Assembly (NCBI GenBank): GCA_028023455.1
Contig: JAQFVV010006645.1
Coordinates: 62,001 to 126,000 of the forward strand
From: Epiperipatus broadwayi
Taxonomy: Eukaryota; Onychophora; Udeonychophora; Euonychophora; Peripatidae
Direction: 5' to 3'
Length of the DNA: 64,000 nucleotides
Program-made: the position numbers and the translations under genes
Shown here: one piece after another, positions 1 through 9,945 of the stretch
Layout of the letters: each line of letters begins with the position of its first letter
How positions within the stretch are numbered: position 1 is the stretch's first letter
Notes under the pieces: generated by a model
Told to the model about the DNA's origin: nothing
What the model saw: the letters and a program-made list of their open reading frames with translations, nothing else
Database searches by the model: none

Positions 1-482
1 TAATGGAAAAGGACAAGTTCAGATAATTTAGATTAATGTCTTGACAAGTCTTCATTATGACAAAATGTAGAGGATTTTTATAAAGTTGTATAAAATAATC
101 TTGATTAGAACAGACATTTTAAAATTGTTATGAGTGACTTTAATGCTAGTATTAGAAAATTATTGAAAGATGAAAATGTGAATAAATTTAATTATGGTGA
201 TAAAAATACAAAAATAAATTTGTGGATTTTATAGAAAAATAAACTATATATTATGAATTCTTTCTTTGATAAAAATGCTTAGCAGACATAAAAATGAAAG
301 AATCCAAATAAAAATACAGCAGGACTAAATTATATATTGACGAAAAGAATTATATATTTTAAGATTGTGATGTTTTTAATAAATTCAATGCATAAAATGT
401 TTTTTTATTAGTGAATTATTAAATATATATTAATGCAAAATATGTGAAATCAAAAATTGTCAGAAAAACTCCAAATAAATAT
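1..482 (+). mobile_element. LINE relic A, endonuclease part (RTE/BovB-like), 5' of the LTR insertion
   Basis: Broken translation on the plus strand resembles the apurinic-type endonuclease of RTE/BovB-like LINEs (the CFDP2-like type). Near 127-155 it reads VMSDFNASI, like the GDFNA motif. Near 300-345 it reads NPNKNTAGLNYILT, like the family's SPNGKTKNEIDYIL block, followed by a degraded NKFNA. Several stops interrupt it, so it is dead. The 5' end lies outside the window. The copy continues after the LTR element at 7464, which shows that the LTR element inserted into the endonuclease region. Clade assignment is from memory of family motifs and is tentative. Confidence 0.6.
479..482. repeat. 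Left target-site duplication of the LTR element
   Basis: The tetranucleotide atat directly precedes the LTR and is repeated at 7464-7467 directly after the second LTR. A 4-6 bp duplication is usual for LTR retrotransposon integration. Confidence 0.7.
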
Positions 483-532
483 TGTAACCGGACCCCCATA
501 CAACCCTTTTATTACGTCAGTTGTAACAATTT

Positions 533-623
533 TCTGATGAGCATGCTGTAGGAAGGAACTATCAATTGACATTCCTAATGCAGATGTTAATGCCTCCTAC
601 AACAATATTTCCTGCTCATCAGA
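533..623. repeat. LTR stem-loop (11-bp inverted repeat), copy 1
   Basis: TCTGATGAGCA at 533-543 is the exact reverse complement of TGCTCATCAGA at 613-623. A partial second stem (GTAGGAAGG against CCTCCTAC) lies inside. The same structure occurs in the other LTR at about 5287-5377. It sits near the end of the LTR in transcription sense and could be an RNA structure in the U5-like end. No function can be assigned. Confidence 0.6.
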
Positions 624-972
624 GGATGTAGTACCATAGAGACTGGAAACATCTAAATATTTCTATGTTTGGTTTCCCAAAAAGCGCCATTAGAGTTCCG
701 TCTCACTACAACCTGACTTGGGTAGGTCTAGTTATGTCAGACGTAGCTCAGAAGGCATGAGATTCTCATGAACAAGTGCTATAACTGATGAGTGATGCAA
801 TAAAACAAATCAGAATTGGACAACTGGATAACCAATTTAATTTTTAGTAACAAAAAAAAAATTTATTAAATAACAATTAATTTGCAATTTCTAACGAAGT
901 TCATTTCTATCCACATGATAACTCATTTTCATTTTACTTATGAAAGAGTTAGAAACAGTTCCTTTTTTTAAT

Positions 973-1400
973 CAATAGTTCATTTACAAATTCATTTATG
1001 AGAAGAAGCTTGGAAATATTCTAATTCAACAATAGTTCATTTTTGAATTCATTTATGAGAAGAAGCTTGGAAATATTCTAATTCAACAATAGTTCATTTT
1101 GAATTCATTTATGAGAAGAAGCTTGGAAATATTCTAATTCAACAATAGTTCATTTTTGAATTCCTTTATGAGAAGAAGCTTGGAAATATTCTAATTCAAC
1201 AATAGTTCATTTTGAATTCATTTATGAGAAGAACCTTAGAAGCAGTCAAGCATTTATGGTTTATACAATAATTCATTTTGAATTCATTTAAGAGAAGAAC
1301 CTTAGAAGCAGTCAAGCATTTATGGTTTATACAATAATTCATTTTGAATTCATTTATGTGAAGAAGCTTGGGAGCAGTCAAGCATTTATGATTTATACAG
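973..1400. repeat. Tandem arrays of 57- and 68-bp units in the 3' LTR
   Basis: The phrase caatagttcat recurs at about 57-bp spacing (973, 1029, 1085, 1142, 1199), each followed by gaattcatttatgagaagaa or a near variant. From about 1200 the unit changes to about 68 bp, ending in gcagtcaagcatttatg. A matching array is at about 5725-6150 in the other LTR. Confidence 0.8.
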
Positions 1401-1439
1401 CATTTCATTATTTTATGAATTATTATTGATTGGTAAACA

Positions 1440-2110
1440 TTTAAACTCAGCAATTCTTGGTTTGTGGAGCATTTATCATTTGGTAATTGAAGCATTTATA
1501 ATTTAGTCAAATATAAAAGTATATTCATATACATAAACTCTGTTTGGCTTGTGGAGCATTTATCATTTAGTAATTGAAGCATTTATAATTTAGTCAAATA
1601 TAAAAGTATATTCATACACATAAACTCTGTTTGGCTTGTGGAGCATTTATCATTTAGTAATTAAAGCATTTCTAATTTAGTCAAATCTAAAAGTATATTC
1701 ATACACATAAACTCTGTTACATTACCCAGATAGAAGTAATATGCAATTAAAGCATTTCTAATCCATATAGTAAATACGTTCAAATATTTTTATAAATAAA
1801 TTTGCGTATAACTATTTCATAACTTCATTTTATAACGTATGATAAACATGTTCTAATATTTTACAAAATAAATTCTACGTAATTATTTCATAACTTCACT
1901 TTATAACGTATGATAAAGATGTTTTAATATTTTATAAAACAAATTCTATGTAATTATTTCATAACTTCACTTTATAACGTATGATAAAGATGTCTTAATA
2001 TTTTATTAAACAAAATGTATGCAACCGTTTCATAACTTCACTTTATAACATATGATAAAAATGTTTTAATATTTTATAAAAATAATTTTTATGTAGATAT
2101 TTCATGATGT
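1440..2110. repeat. Tandem arrays of 87- and 72-bp units in the 3' LTR
   Basis: Three copies of a unit around tggagcatttatcatttag (about 87 bp) are followed by about five copies of a 72-bp unit containing ttcataacttcactttataa and gtatgataaagatgt. The same order is seen at about 6180-6850 in the 5' LTR. Confidence 0.8.
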
Positions 2111-2721
2111 CAATTTATAATTTATGATAAAGACGTCTAAACATTCTTATAACATAATTACCTTCCAGTTTTGCAGTCTAGTTTACTCAAAAGAAGGCGG
2201 GTTATTTCATCTATGGAAAGTCATGGCACAGCGTGGAGAGAGTGAAGCCGCTAATTTACCCCATTGTCATTATAATTCCTCTAGCAAAGCTTTCTTTTTC
2301 CATTTTCACGTTTTGTTAAAGCTATATTTTAATGTGTCAAAAGAATTAAGTAATACACTTTTTTTTTTAAAAAAAATTTAATATGTTCTGCCTCTCTGTG
2401 TAAGACGAGAGAAAAAAAAAAGTTCTTTTCTTCCGACGACGTGCCTAATTTGAATACTGCCTCAGTTTAACCCAAGTATCTTTTTTTTTCTTTTTAATGA
2501 TTGGATAATTAATTTCTTTTTTTTTTATTGAGACAGATAAAAAAAAAAATAAGATGACTTAACATTTTATTCAAATCCATCAATCACAAAATTAAAAATA
2601 TGATTTTTTTTTAACAAATCACAGCTTTATTGCGTTCCCAATTAGACTGAATCACGCTAGACATTTTTGAATGGGGGGAGGTCTTTTGAATATTTATATG
2701 AGGAACAGCATATCTGTTTCA

Positions 2722-2733
2722 TTACCCCTCACC
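2722..2733 (-). promoter_or_regulatory. Polypurine tract of the LTR element
   Basis: On the minus strand GGTGAGGGGTAA lies immediately upstream of the TGAAACAG start of the 3' LTR. This is the expected position and composition for the plus-strand primer of an LTR retrotransposon. Confidence 0.6.
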
Positions 2734-3308
2734 AAATTTTGGGATGAAATCGCCTGGAAGTACGATTTCATTCCATATACTATACACATTATTTCTCAGT
2801 ACTGCCTGGTTTTAGATATGCTGATGAATGGGTAAGATGAGCTGGAAAAGTGAATACATGAACTATAGCCTCCAATGCCAGGATAAGTAGACGGCCAAGC
2901 ACAAACTACCAGTACACACCGCCTCATGACGTCACGAGAAAATATCTCATTTTTAAGCACTACCTCTCTTGTACCTAGAAGTATCATCCAACCAAGAATA
3001 GGAGCCAGAGAAAAAAAAACAATTTGGCACTCAGCCAACCCTGCTCAGCTTCGGTGAGTCTTAGGGGCTATCATTTGGCCTATCCATGAGACCAAGGCCT
3101 ATACATGAGACCTATATATACGCACTGCTGGACTACTCTTGGAGCACAACATCCAGGTCTGGATAGTGCCGAGCATATACTTCGGAGCATCATAACACAA
3201 TGCATCCAAGCAGCTCCGCTCAATCATCCACCATCTCAACATGAAAAACACAAGTTCATGCATCACTACATCACACTCACAAACCCTTTTCCATCAGCTA
3301 TCTCTATT
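2734..3308 (-). other. Internal non-coding DNA between the gag-like frame and the 3' LTR
   Basis: About 575 bp, clearly richer in G+C than the rest of the window, with no convincing coding frame. Short open stretches at 2796-3038 (minus) and 3105-3317 (plus) have no recognisable features. In other LTR elements this region may hold an env-like frame or untranslated RNA. Nothing supports either here. Confidence 0.4.
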
Positions 3309-4382
3309 TTATTCTGAATCATAACTGCAACCTGGTTTGGGAGACTGAGGATCATGATCAGTTCTCCTATAGTCCTCTTTTGTATTATGAGGTGACATAC
3401 TTCTGGATCGTCTCTTTGTTGAAAATTTATCATGTTTAACATTACTGTGGTGTCTTGCTTCTTCACTTCTGTATTTTCTTTGGAGATCCTTGTTACTGTT
3501 TGATCTTCTAATTATACGCGTCCAATATGGACCATGAACACCATCTGTGAATTTTTTCCTGTTCCTCTTCCATGGTGGTACTTCATTTTTACATAAAAGT
3601 TTCCTTTTAAATGGTTCTTTTGCCATAGTAATTATTTTTTTGGTATTTGTAAAGGTTTCTTGTTGTTTAATTTCTTTCACACTGATAAATCCTGAGTTTT
3701 CAGATTCCTTTTTGGTGTCTTTTCCTGCGTAAGCAACTATATTTTTAATAACTGTCTTTATATATTTTTTTTCTGTACTCAATTTTTGATTTGAGTTTAT
3801 TAAGCTTTTGTTTATAATTTTTATATATGGCTGAGGACTAACACACTTTTCTTTCCATTTTATGGTTTCTTTCTCTATCTCCTTTACTATTTCATAGCAT
3901 ATATCAGACAATTTTTCTGAAACATTTTCTTCTATATTGGACAGTTCCTTAGTTATATGAGAATTAAGTTTTTGATTATGTTCATTTTCATGTTTTTCAT
4001 CTTCTTGAAGATCAGAAGATTTTAATTTTACTTTATTAGATTTATTTTCATCCATTTGAAACTCTTTTGCTGTGTTTGATATTCCAGTCTCAGCTTCTGT
4101 ATATACTGCTTCTTTCTTTTCAATTTTAGAGGTATATTCCACAATCAGAAGTTTTCCTGAAGGTAGACTGACAATTTCAAGATCACCCTTTGTAATTTCA
4201 ATTTCTTCCTTTTTAACAATCTCAAATTTTGCTTCATCAGTAATAGGATATTCAATTTGTGATTCCTTTAAAATATCTTTGGTTGGAAATTCCAAAGTTT
4301 CCTCCTCATCCAATTTTTTAGACTGAATTATTTCCTTTATCAACTGGTTGAACTTTTCATTCTGATTTTCCACTGCTTCCAT
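3309..4382 (-). CDS. Gag-like coiled-coil/acidic protein, main part (357 aa from the first ATG)
   Basis: The only sizeable protein frame in the LTR element. The frame is open upstream of this ATG through the 33-bp array to about 4655, so the true protein start is probably the ATG at 4851, in another frame. The protein is very rich in E and K, with glutamine-rich coiled-coil character near its N-terminus. It ends in a basic, SR-rich tail (RRSRSMSPH) and PKPGCSYDSE. A segment VHGPYWTRIIRR near residues 280-292 recalls the end of Gypsy-type polyproteins, but this is weak. There is no CCHC zinc knuckle and no enzyme motif. I infer a structural or packaging role, without family proof. Confidence 0.55.
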   Translation of the reverse strand: MEAVENQNEKFNQLIKEIIQSKKLDEEETLEFPTKDILKESQIEYPITDEAKFEIVKKEEIEITKGDLEIVSLPSGKLLIVEYTSKIEKKEAVYTEAETGISNTAKEFQMDENKSNKVKLKSSDLQEDEKHENEHNQKLNSHITKELSNIEENVSEKLSDICYEIVKEIEKETIKWKEKCVSPQPYIKIINKSLINSNQKLSTEKKYIKTVIKNIVAYAGKDTKKESENSGFISVKEIKQQETFTNTKKIITMAKEPFKRKLLCKNEVPPWKRNRKKFTDGVHGPYWTRIIRRSNSNKDLQRKYRSEEARHHSNVKHDKFSTKRRSRSMSPHNTKEDYRRTDHDPQSPKPGCSYDSE

Positions 4383-4407
4383 AATTTGTTTTTCTATTCT
4401 TTGGTTT

Positions 4408-4690
4408 GCTTCTATTGCTTGCTTGTTATCTTCTTCTCTTTGCTTATCTCTTTTTTGGTTATCTTCTTCTCTCTGTTTATCTCTTTTTTGGTTATCTTCT
4501 TCTCTTTGCTTATCTCTTTTTTGGTTATCTTCTTCTCTCTGTTTGATATCTTCTTCTCTTTGTTTATCTCTTTTTTGGTTATCTTCTTCTCTCTGTTTGA
4601 TATCTTCTTCTCTTTGTTTATCTCTTTTTTGGTTATCTTCTTCTCTCTGTTTGTCTATCTTCTTCTCTTTGTTTATCTCTTTTCTTTTGG
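4408..4690 (-). repeat. 33-bp coding tandem repeat (11-residue coiled-coil unit)
   Basis: About eight imperfect copies of a 33-bp unit, some lengthened by 15 bp. In the frame of the downstream protein they encode D-K-Q-R-E-E-D-N-Q-K-R repeats, with a D-I-K-Q-R variant. The highly charged 11-residue period fits an extended coiled coil. Such arrays expand and contract by slippage, which may have caused the nearby frame break. Confidence 0.8.
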
Positions 4691-4851
4691 TCTGCTTTTA
4701 TAATTTCCAATAACTGGGCTAATGTAGACGTCTCCCCTGTTTTCTCTGATTCCTCATCTGCTTTAGCTTCTTGTTTATCTTCTTTCTCAGGAGGATCCTC
4801 TATGCTTTCTGTATTCATCATTTTTTTTGTTTTTGATCTGGTTTTCATCAA
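4633..4851 (-). CDS. N-terminal part of the gag-like protein, cut by a frame break
   Basis: 72 codons beginning MMKTRSKTKKM, then an acidic stretch and AQLLEIIKADQKKRDKQREED, typical of coiled-coil-rich N-termini in invertebrate LTR-element gag proteins. It runs into the 33-bp array and stops at 4633. Compared with neighbouring array units, one extra base near 4654 (gtttgtctatc where others have gtttgatatc) shifts it out of frame with the 357-codon frame. The two were probably one protein of over 500 residues. Confidence 0.6.
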   Translation of the reverse strand: MMKTRSKTKKMMNTESIEDPPEKEDKQEAKADEESEKTGETSTLAQLLEIIKADQKKRDKQREEDRQTERRR

Positions 4852-5081
4852 TATTTTATTCTAGTTTAGTGGTATTTTTTTTTATTTCAACTTTATTAAG
4901 CTTCTCTCTCCATCCACACCATGACTTTACTCCATCTTCTTTGAAATGCCTGTTTCATTCTTTATGCCATTCATTTTTGTGTTGTTTTTCTTTTAAACTT
5001 TTATTTTTCCATCCTTCCTGAACAAATTACATCACTACATCATATGCACTGTTCATATCACAGAATCGTGATCTGCTTATG
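4852..5081 (-). other. Leader between PBS array and gag-like ATG
   Basis: T-rich on the plus strand. No open frame or known packaging motif can be recognised. It corresponds to the untranslated leader of the LTR element's RNA. Confidence 0.4.
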
Positions 5082-5245
5082 CCTATGAGTAGGCTAGCTA
5101 GATCGGACCTCACAGTAGGGTGGCAAATTAACCGGCCTATGAGTAGGCTAGCCAGATAAGGCCTCACAGTAGGGCGCCAAATGTAACCGGCCTATGAGTA
5201 GGCTAGCCAGATAAGGCCTCACAGTAGGGCGCCAAATGTAACCGG
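5082..5245 (-). repeat. Triplicated LTR/primer-binding-site junction (55-bp unit x3)
   Basis: Units begin at 5082, 5136 and 5191, each from cctatgagtaggctag through taaccgg. The third unit overlaps the first 9 bp of the LTR. Read on the minus strand, each unit therefore carries the LTR end CCGGTTACA, a 2-bp spacer, TGGCGCCC and the following leader bases. The copy farthest from the LTR is decayed (TTGCCACCC). Confidence 0.8.
5217..5234 (-). promoter_or_regulatory. Primer-binding site of the LTR element
   Basis: Minus-strand TGGCGCCCTACTGTGAGG begins 2 bp after the LTR end. TGG followed by GCGCC matches the 3' ends of several tRNAs carrying CCA. Which tRNA serves as primer cannot be told without the host tRNA set. 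Confidence 0.65.
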
Positions 5246-7463
5246 ACCCCCATACAACCCTTTTATTACGTCAGTTGTAACAATTTTCTGATGAGCATGC
5301 TGTAGGAAGGAACTATCAATTGACATTCCTAATGCAGATGTTAATGCCTCCTACAACAATATTTCCTGCTCATCAGAGGATGTAGTACCATAGAGACTGG
5401 AAACATCTAAATATTTCTATGTTTGGTTTCCCAAAAAGCGCCATTAGAGTTCCGTCTCACTACAACCTGACTTGGGTAGGTCTAGTTATGTCAGACGTAG
5501 CTCAGAAGGCATGAGATTCTCATGAACAAGTGCTATAACTGATGAGTGATGCAATAAAACAAATCAGAATTGGACAACTGGATAACCAATTTAATTTTTA
5601 GTAACAAAAAAAAATTTATTAAATAACAATTAATTTGCAATTTCTAACGAAGTTCATTTCTATCCACATGATAACTCATTTTCATTTTACTTATGAAAGA
5701 GTTAGAAGCAGTTCCTTTTTTTTATCAATAGTTCATTTACAAATTCATTTATGAGAAGAAGTTTGGAAATAGTCTAATTCAACAATAGTTCATTTTTGAA
5801 TTCCTTTATGAGAAGAAGCTTGGAAATATTCTAATTCAACAATAGTTCATTTTGAATTCATTTATGAGAAGAAGCTTGGAAATATTCTAATTCAACAATA
5901 GTTCATTTTTGAATTCCTTTATGAGAAGAAGCTTGGAAATATTCTAATTCAACAATAGTTCATTTTGAATTCATTTATGAGAAGAAACTTAGAAGCAGTC
6001 AAGCATTTATGATTCATACAATAATTCATTTTGAATTCATTTATGAGAAGAACCTTAGAAGCAGTCAAGCATTTATGGTTTATACAATAATTCATTTTGA
6101 ATTCATTTATGTGAAGAAGCTTGGGAGCAGTCAAGCATTTATGATTTATACAGCATTTCATTATTTTATGAATTATTATTGATTGGTAAACATTTAAACT
6201 CAGCAATTCTTGGTTTGTGGAGCATTTATCATTTGGTAATCGAAGCATTTATAATTTAGTCAAATATAAAAGTATATTCATATACATAAATTCTGTTTGC
6301 TTGTGGAGCATTTATCATTTGTAATTGAACATTTATAATTTAGTCAATATAAAAGTATATTCATACACATAAATCTGTTTGGCTTGTGTTTATCTTTAGT
6401 ATTAGCATTTCTAATTTAGTCAAATATAAAAGTATATTCATACACATAACTCTGTTACATTACCCAGATAGAAGTAATATGCAATTAAAGCATTTCTAAT
6501 CCATATAGTAAATACGTTCAAATATTTTTATAAATAAATTTGCGTATAACTATTTCATAACTTCATTTTATAACGTATGATAAACATGTTCTAATATTTT
6601 ACAAAATAAATTCTACGTAATTATTTCATAACTTCACTTTATAACGTATGATAAAGATGTTTTAATATTTTATAAAACAAATTCTATGTAATTATTTCAT
6701 AACTTCACTTTATAACGTATGATAAAGATGTCTTAATATTTTATTAAACAAAATGTATGCAACCATTTCATAACTTCACTTTATAACATATGATAAAAAT
6801 GTTTTAATATTTTATAAAAATAATTTTTATGTAGATATTTCATGATGTCAATTTATAATTTATGATAAAGACGTCTAAACATTCTTATAACATAATTACC
6901 TTCCAGTTTTGCAGTCTAGTTTACTCAAAAGAAGGCGGGTTATTTCATCTATGGAAAGTCATGGCACAGCGTGGAGAGAGTGAAGCCGCTAATTTACCCC
7001 ATTGTCATTATAATTCCTCTAGCAAAGCTTTCTTTTTCCATTTTCACGTTTTGTTAAAGCTATATTTTAATGTGTCAAAAGAATTAAGTAATACACTTTT
7101 TTTTTTAAAAAAAATTTAATATGTTCTGCCTCTCTGTGTAAGACGAGAGAAAAAAAAAAAGTTCTTTTCTTCCGACGACGTGCCTAATTTGAATACTGCC
7201 TCAGTTTAACCCAAGTATCTTTTTTTTTTCTTTTTAATGATTGGATAATTAATTTCTTTTTTTTTTTTATTGAGACAGATAAAAAAAAAAAATAAGATGA
7301 CTTAACATTTTATTCAAATCCATCAATCACAAAATTAAAAATATGATTTTTTTTTAACAAATCACAGCTTTATTGCGTTCCCAATTAGACTGAATCATGC
7401 TAGACATTTTTGAATGGGGGGGGTCTTTTGAATATTTATATGAGGAACAGCATATCTGTTTCA
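5237..7463 (-). repeat. 5' LTR (2227 bp)
   Basis: The promoter-side LTR of the minus-strand element. It is nearly identical to 483-2721, which suggests a fairly recent insertion. Most differences are single-base changes in the tandem arrays, plus a cluster of small deletions at about 6288-6420. The frame at 6862-7119 is the counterpart of 2124-2381 and is not a gene. Confidence 0.85.
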
Positions 7464-8123
7464 ATATGTATATTAAAATTTCCAAATTATTTTACAATAT
7501 TAACATATTTTGAAGATGGTTTAAATTTGAATGAAATCAGTAAGAAAATAACTGATATACTATTAAAATTGCAACAAAAGTATACATTTTCTACTGAGAC
7601 AGGAAAATGTATGAAAAAAGAAAAAAAAATATTTTAAAATAATTAATTAAAAAAGTCGATCATCTAGAGTTTTGTAAATCATATGAAAAAGACTTAATAA
7701 CAATATAAGAAAATATAACTAAGCTGTCAATGAAAGATATAAAAGAGAATAAAGTATTGAAAGGGTAAAAGAACATCTTGATATTGGAAGAAAAGGTTTT
7801 TGTTTTGTTTTTTAAATAAAAAGAAAGAATGGAATTATTATTAAAAAGAAATGTTATCAAATTCGTGGAAGTGTTCTATAAAAAAAATTATATAATAATA
7901 AATAAAATAAAAAATTCTCTACAGTTATTATGTCTCCTGAATTGCCTAGCATTTTAATTGAAATAATGAGACATGCAATTAAATTAATAAAGAATACTTA
8001 AATTAGGTTAAAACCTTAGTACATGTGCCTTGAGTGTTCAATTTATTACAAGAGAGACCTCTACAAATCTAAACGCAAGATTCGATTTTATAAATATAAG
8101 AGCAGCTCACTCTTATCTTCAAC

Positions 8124-8124
8124 C

Positions 8125-8161
<37 letters not shown>

Positions 8162-8163
8162 GC

Positions 8164-8203
<40 letters not shown>
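8124..8203. repeat. (TA)n(GA)n compound microsatellite
   Basis: Two consecutive TA-then-GA blocks (8124-8161 and 8164-8203) separated by ggca. Confidence 0.95.
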
Positions 8204-8493
8204 GCAAATCTAAAGCATTATGATTTGAGAGCATGAAGCTAATAAATTCTTCACTTATTGAGTCCACTATTTCTGTTAAATATTAATGATCACGAAATCT
8301 TTCGATTTACAATGAGTTAATAGTCAGATCTTAAATTTTAAAATATTTTGAATCAATTTAAAGTTGTAAATATTAAGTCTTATTAAGCGCAATGTCAGCA
8401 TGTAATAAAGAATGTAAAAAATCCAGCAAATGATGAATTATAATTGATAGCTTAAAAGAAGGAGGTGAATAAGTAGAAAAATTATAGGCAAAG

Positions 8494-8573
<80 letters not shown>
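8494..8573. repeat. (TA)n microsatellite
   Basis: About 40 uninterrupted TA dinucleotides within LINE relic A, followed by a shorter TA run to about 8600. Confidence 0.97.
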
Positions 8574-8577
<4 letters not shown>

Positions 8578-9945
8578 AAAAATATATATATATATATAAA
8601 GATGTATCAGATGTTTGGAAAAATGCTTTAGTAGTATTAATATTCAATAAAGGTAAAAAAGAAGACATTAGATATTACAGACCTAACAGTCTTTTGTCAA
8701 TTCTAGATAAAATCTTTACCAAGATAATTATCTACAGTGAACTGATTTAAAAGTGTTTTTTGCACAGTGAATCACATCTAAGTATTGATTAGAAGTTAAA
8801 GAAAGTATCAATACATTATATATTACCATTGTACTTTGGATTTATAGATTATAAAAAGGAATTTGATTTTTAAGCATTTAACATAAATTGGGCATTGGGT
8901 TGGATCATTAAGATTTTGTATCAGAATATTTTTATATTCTGAAGAATATTAATCCCAATGTGACAGTGACAATTATGTTATATGGTGATACTAAGTAACA
9001 TAATATATAAACACTAAGAAAATTGTATGACAGAGTGATTCCACATCTTCAAAATGTTTTACTGCAATATTATGAGAATTATTTTGTGAATTAAAATGGG
9101 AAGCTAAAAGAATGAAAGTAAATGGAGATTATTGAAGTCATTTACATTTTGTAAATGTGTGATTGTTTTGCAAATAATGATTCAGACTTTCAGGAAATGC
9201 TGTAAGAGTTATCAGATAAATATAAAAAACATAGAACTAAAGGTAAATGCTAAAAAGAATTAAAATAAAATGCTAAAAAAAAACTAAAATAAAGTTTCAA
9301 TGGATTTTTTCAGAAAATAATATTGAGAATCATGAATTAGAAGTGAAGAACTACAAAACCTTGTCAGATTATTAATACAGATGGAAATATAATGAAATGA
9401 TTTAATCATAGAATTAAACTTAAATGGAATTAATAAAAATAATTTAATATTAAGAGTAAATATATCTATATGTTTTGAAAAAAAAAAATTTTTTTTTTAA
9501 TAAATGTGTTTTATCAGATTTTTACTTATGGTTCTGTAACTTGATCACTTAATAGAAGAGGAATTCAGAAACCTCAGACTATATAATAAAGTATGGAGAT
9601 ATATATGTTAGGATTAATAAGACATATAAAATACAGGTGAGAGAACAAACAGGCATCATTAATATCATTGAAAGAATTAAGAAACTGAAATGGTGTTTAC
9701 CTGGACATACTTCTAGAAAAGATTACAATAAATGAACAGCTTATGTTTTAAACTAGCAAACAAGATATTATAAAAACTTAGAAAGAGGTCACGTATGAGA
9801 AGAATGGGTGAACTAAGAAAGGTTTCTAGTATATTATTAAATTGTTGAGAAAATAGGCTAGTAATTGTTAAACTTGTAGAAACCTATACTCTAAAGTGGA
9901 TTGATAATGACTGAAAGTTATGATGATGATGATGATGATATGCTA

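Larger units (their letters stand above)
483..2721 (-). repeat. 3' LTR (2239 bp)
   Basis: Nearly identical to 5237-7463. Apart from the TG/CA ends it is largely built of four successive tandem arrays: about 57-bp units at 973-1215, about 68-bp units at 1200-1400, about 87-bp units at 1440-1720, and about 72-bp units at 1795-2110. The remainder holds homopolymer runs and a GC-richer block near 2195-2250. Short frames at 1196-1495 (minus) and 2124-2381 (plus) are translations of this repeat DNA. The minus-strand one is itself repetitive because of the arrays, and neither is considered a gene. Confidence 0.85.
483..7463 (-). mobile_element. Non-autonomous LTR retrotransposon with 2.2-kb LTRs
   Basis: Two near-identical direct repeats (483-2721 and 5237-7463) bracket 2.5 kb of internal DNA. 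Read on the minus strand, the LTR begins TGAAACAG and ends GGTTACA, so it has TG...CA ends. A primer-binding-like TGGCGCCC site lies 2 bp after the 5' LTR, and a purine tract GGTGAGGGGTAA lies directly before the 3' LTR. A 4-bp duplication (atat) flanks the element. The interior encodes only a coiled-coil, gag-like frame. No protease, reverse transcriptase, RNase H or integrase core is present, so it must rely on another element's enzymes, like large retrotransposon derivatives (LARDs). Ty3/Gypsy affinity is likely from TSD size and layout but not proven. Confidence 0.88.
7464..9945 (+). mobile_element. LINE relic A, reverse-transcriptase part (RTE/BovB-like)
   Basis: Continuation of 1-482. 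Broken translation around 8600-8735 reads KDVSDVWKNALVVLIFNKG, then YYRPNSLLS and DKIFTKII, the start of a LINE reverse transcriptase. Near 8840-8870 is FGFIDYKKEFD (motif A; FIDYEKAFD in the family). FANNDSDFQEML-like remains near 9170-9210 mark the region after the FADD motif. Near 9340-9380 is VKNYKTLSDY (the family NYKYLGQII block). Stops and frameshifts are everywhere. The 3' end is a run of TGA/ATG repeats at about 9920-9940, as in other RTE-type tails. Two TA/GA microsatellites interrupt it. Confidence 0.7.

Noticed and set aside
780-815. CTGATGAGTGATGCAATAAAAC in the LTR as a hammerhead
   Set aside because: No stem II can form between CTGATGA and AAAC, and stem I is absent. The core phrase alone is common by chance.
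1196-1495. Repetitive 99-codon frame on the minus strand (and its twin at 5949-6248)
   Set aside because: A tandem array whose unit length happens to keep the frame open. It is entirely inside the LTR, with no domain and no start context.
3040-3120. Resemblance to the complement of 5S rRNA (accctgctcagcttc) inside the LTR element
   Set aside because: Only about 15 bases resemble the 5S internal region and the flanks do not follow. Too short for a 5S gene or 5S-derived SINE.
4386-4713. Plus-strand frames rich in F, L and S over the 33-bp array
   Set aside because: They are the antisense translation of the coiled-coil coding repeat.
8120-8205. CRISPR-like or satellite array
   Set aside because: These are simple dinucleotide repeats without spacers, and the genome is eukaryotic.
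8438-8668. Frame with a long run of I and Y residues
   Set aside because: It is a translated TA microsatellite. The same applies to 35610-35825.
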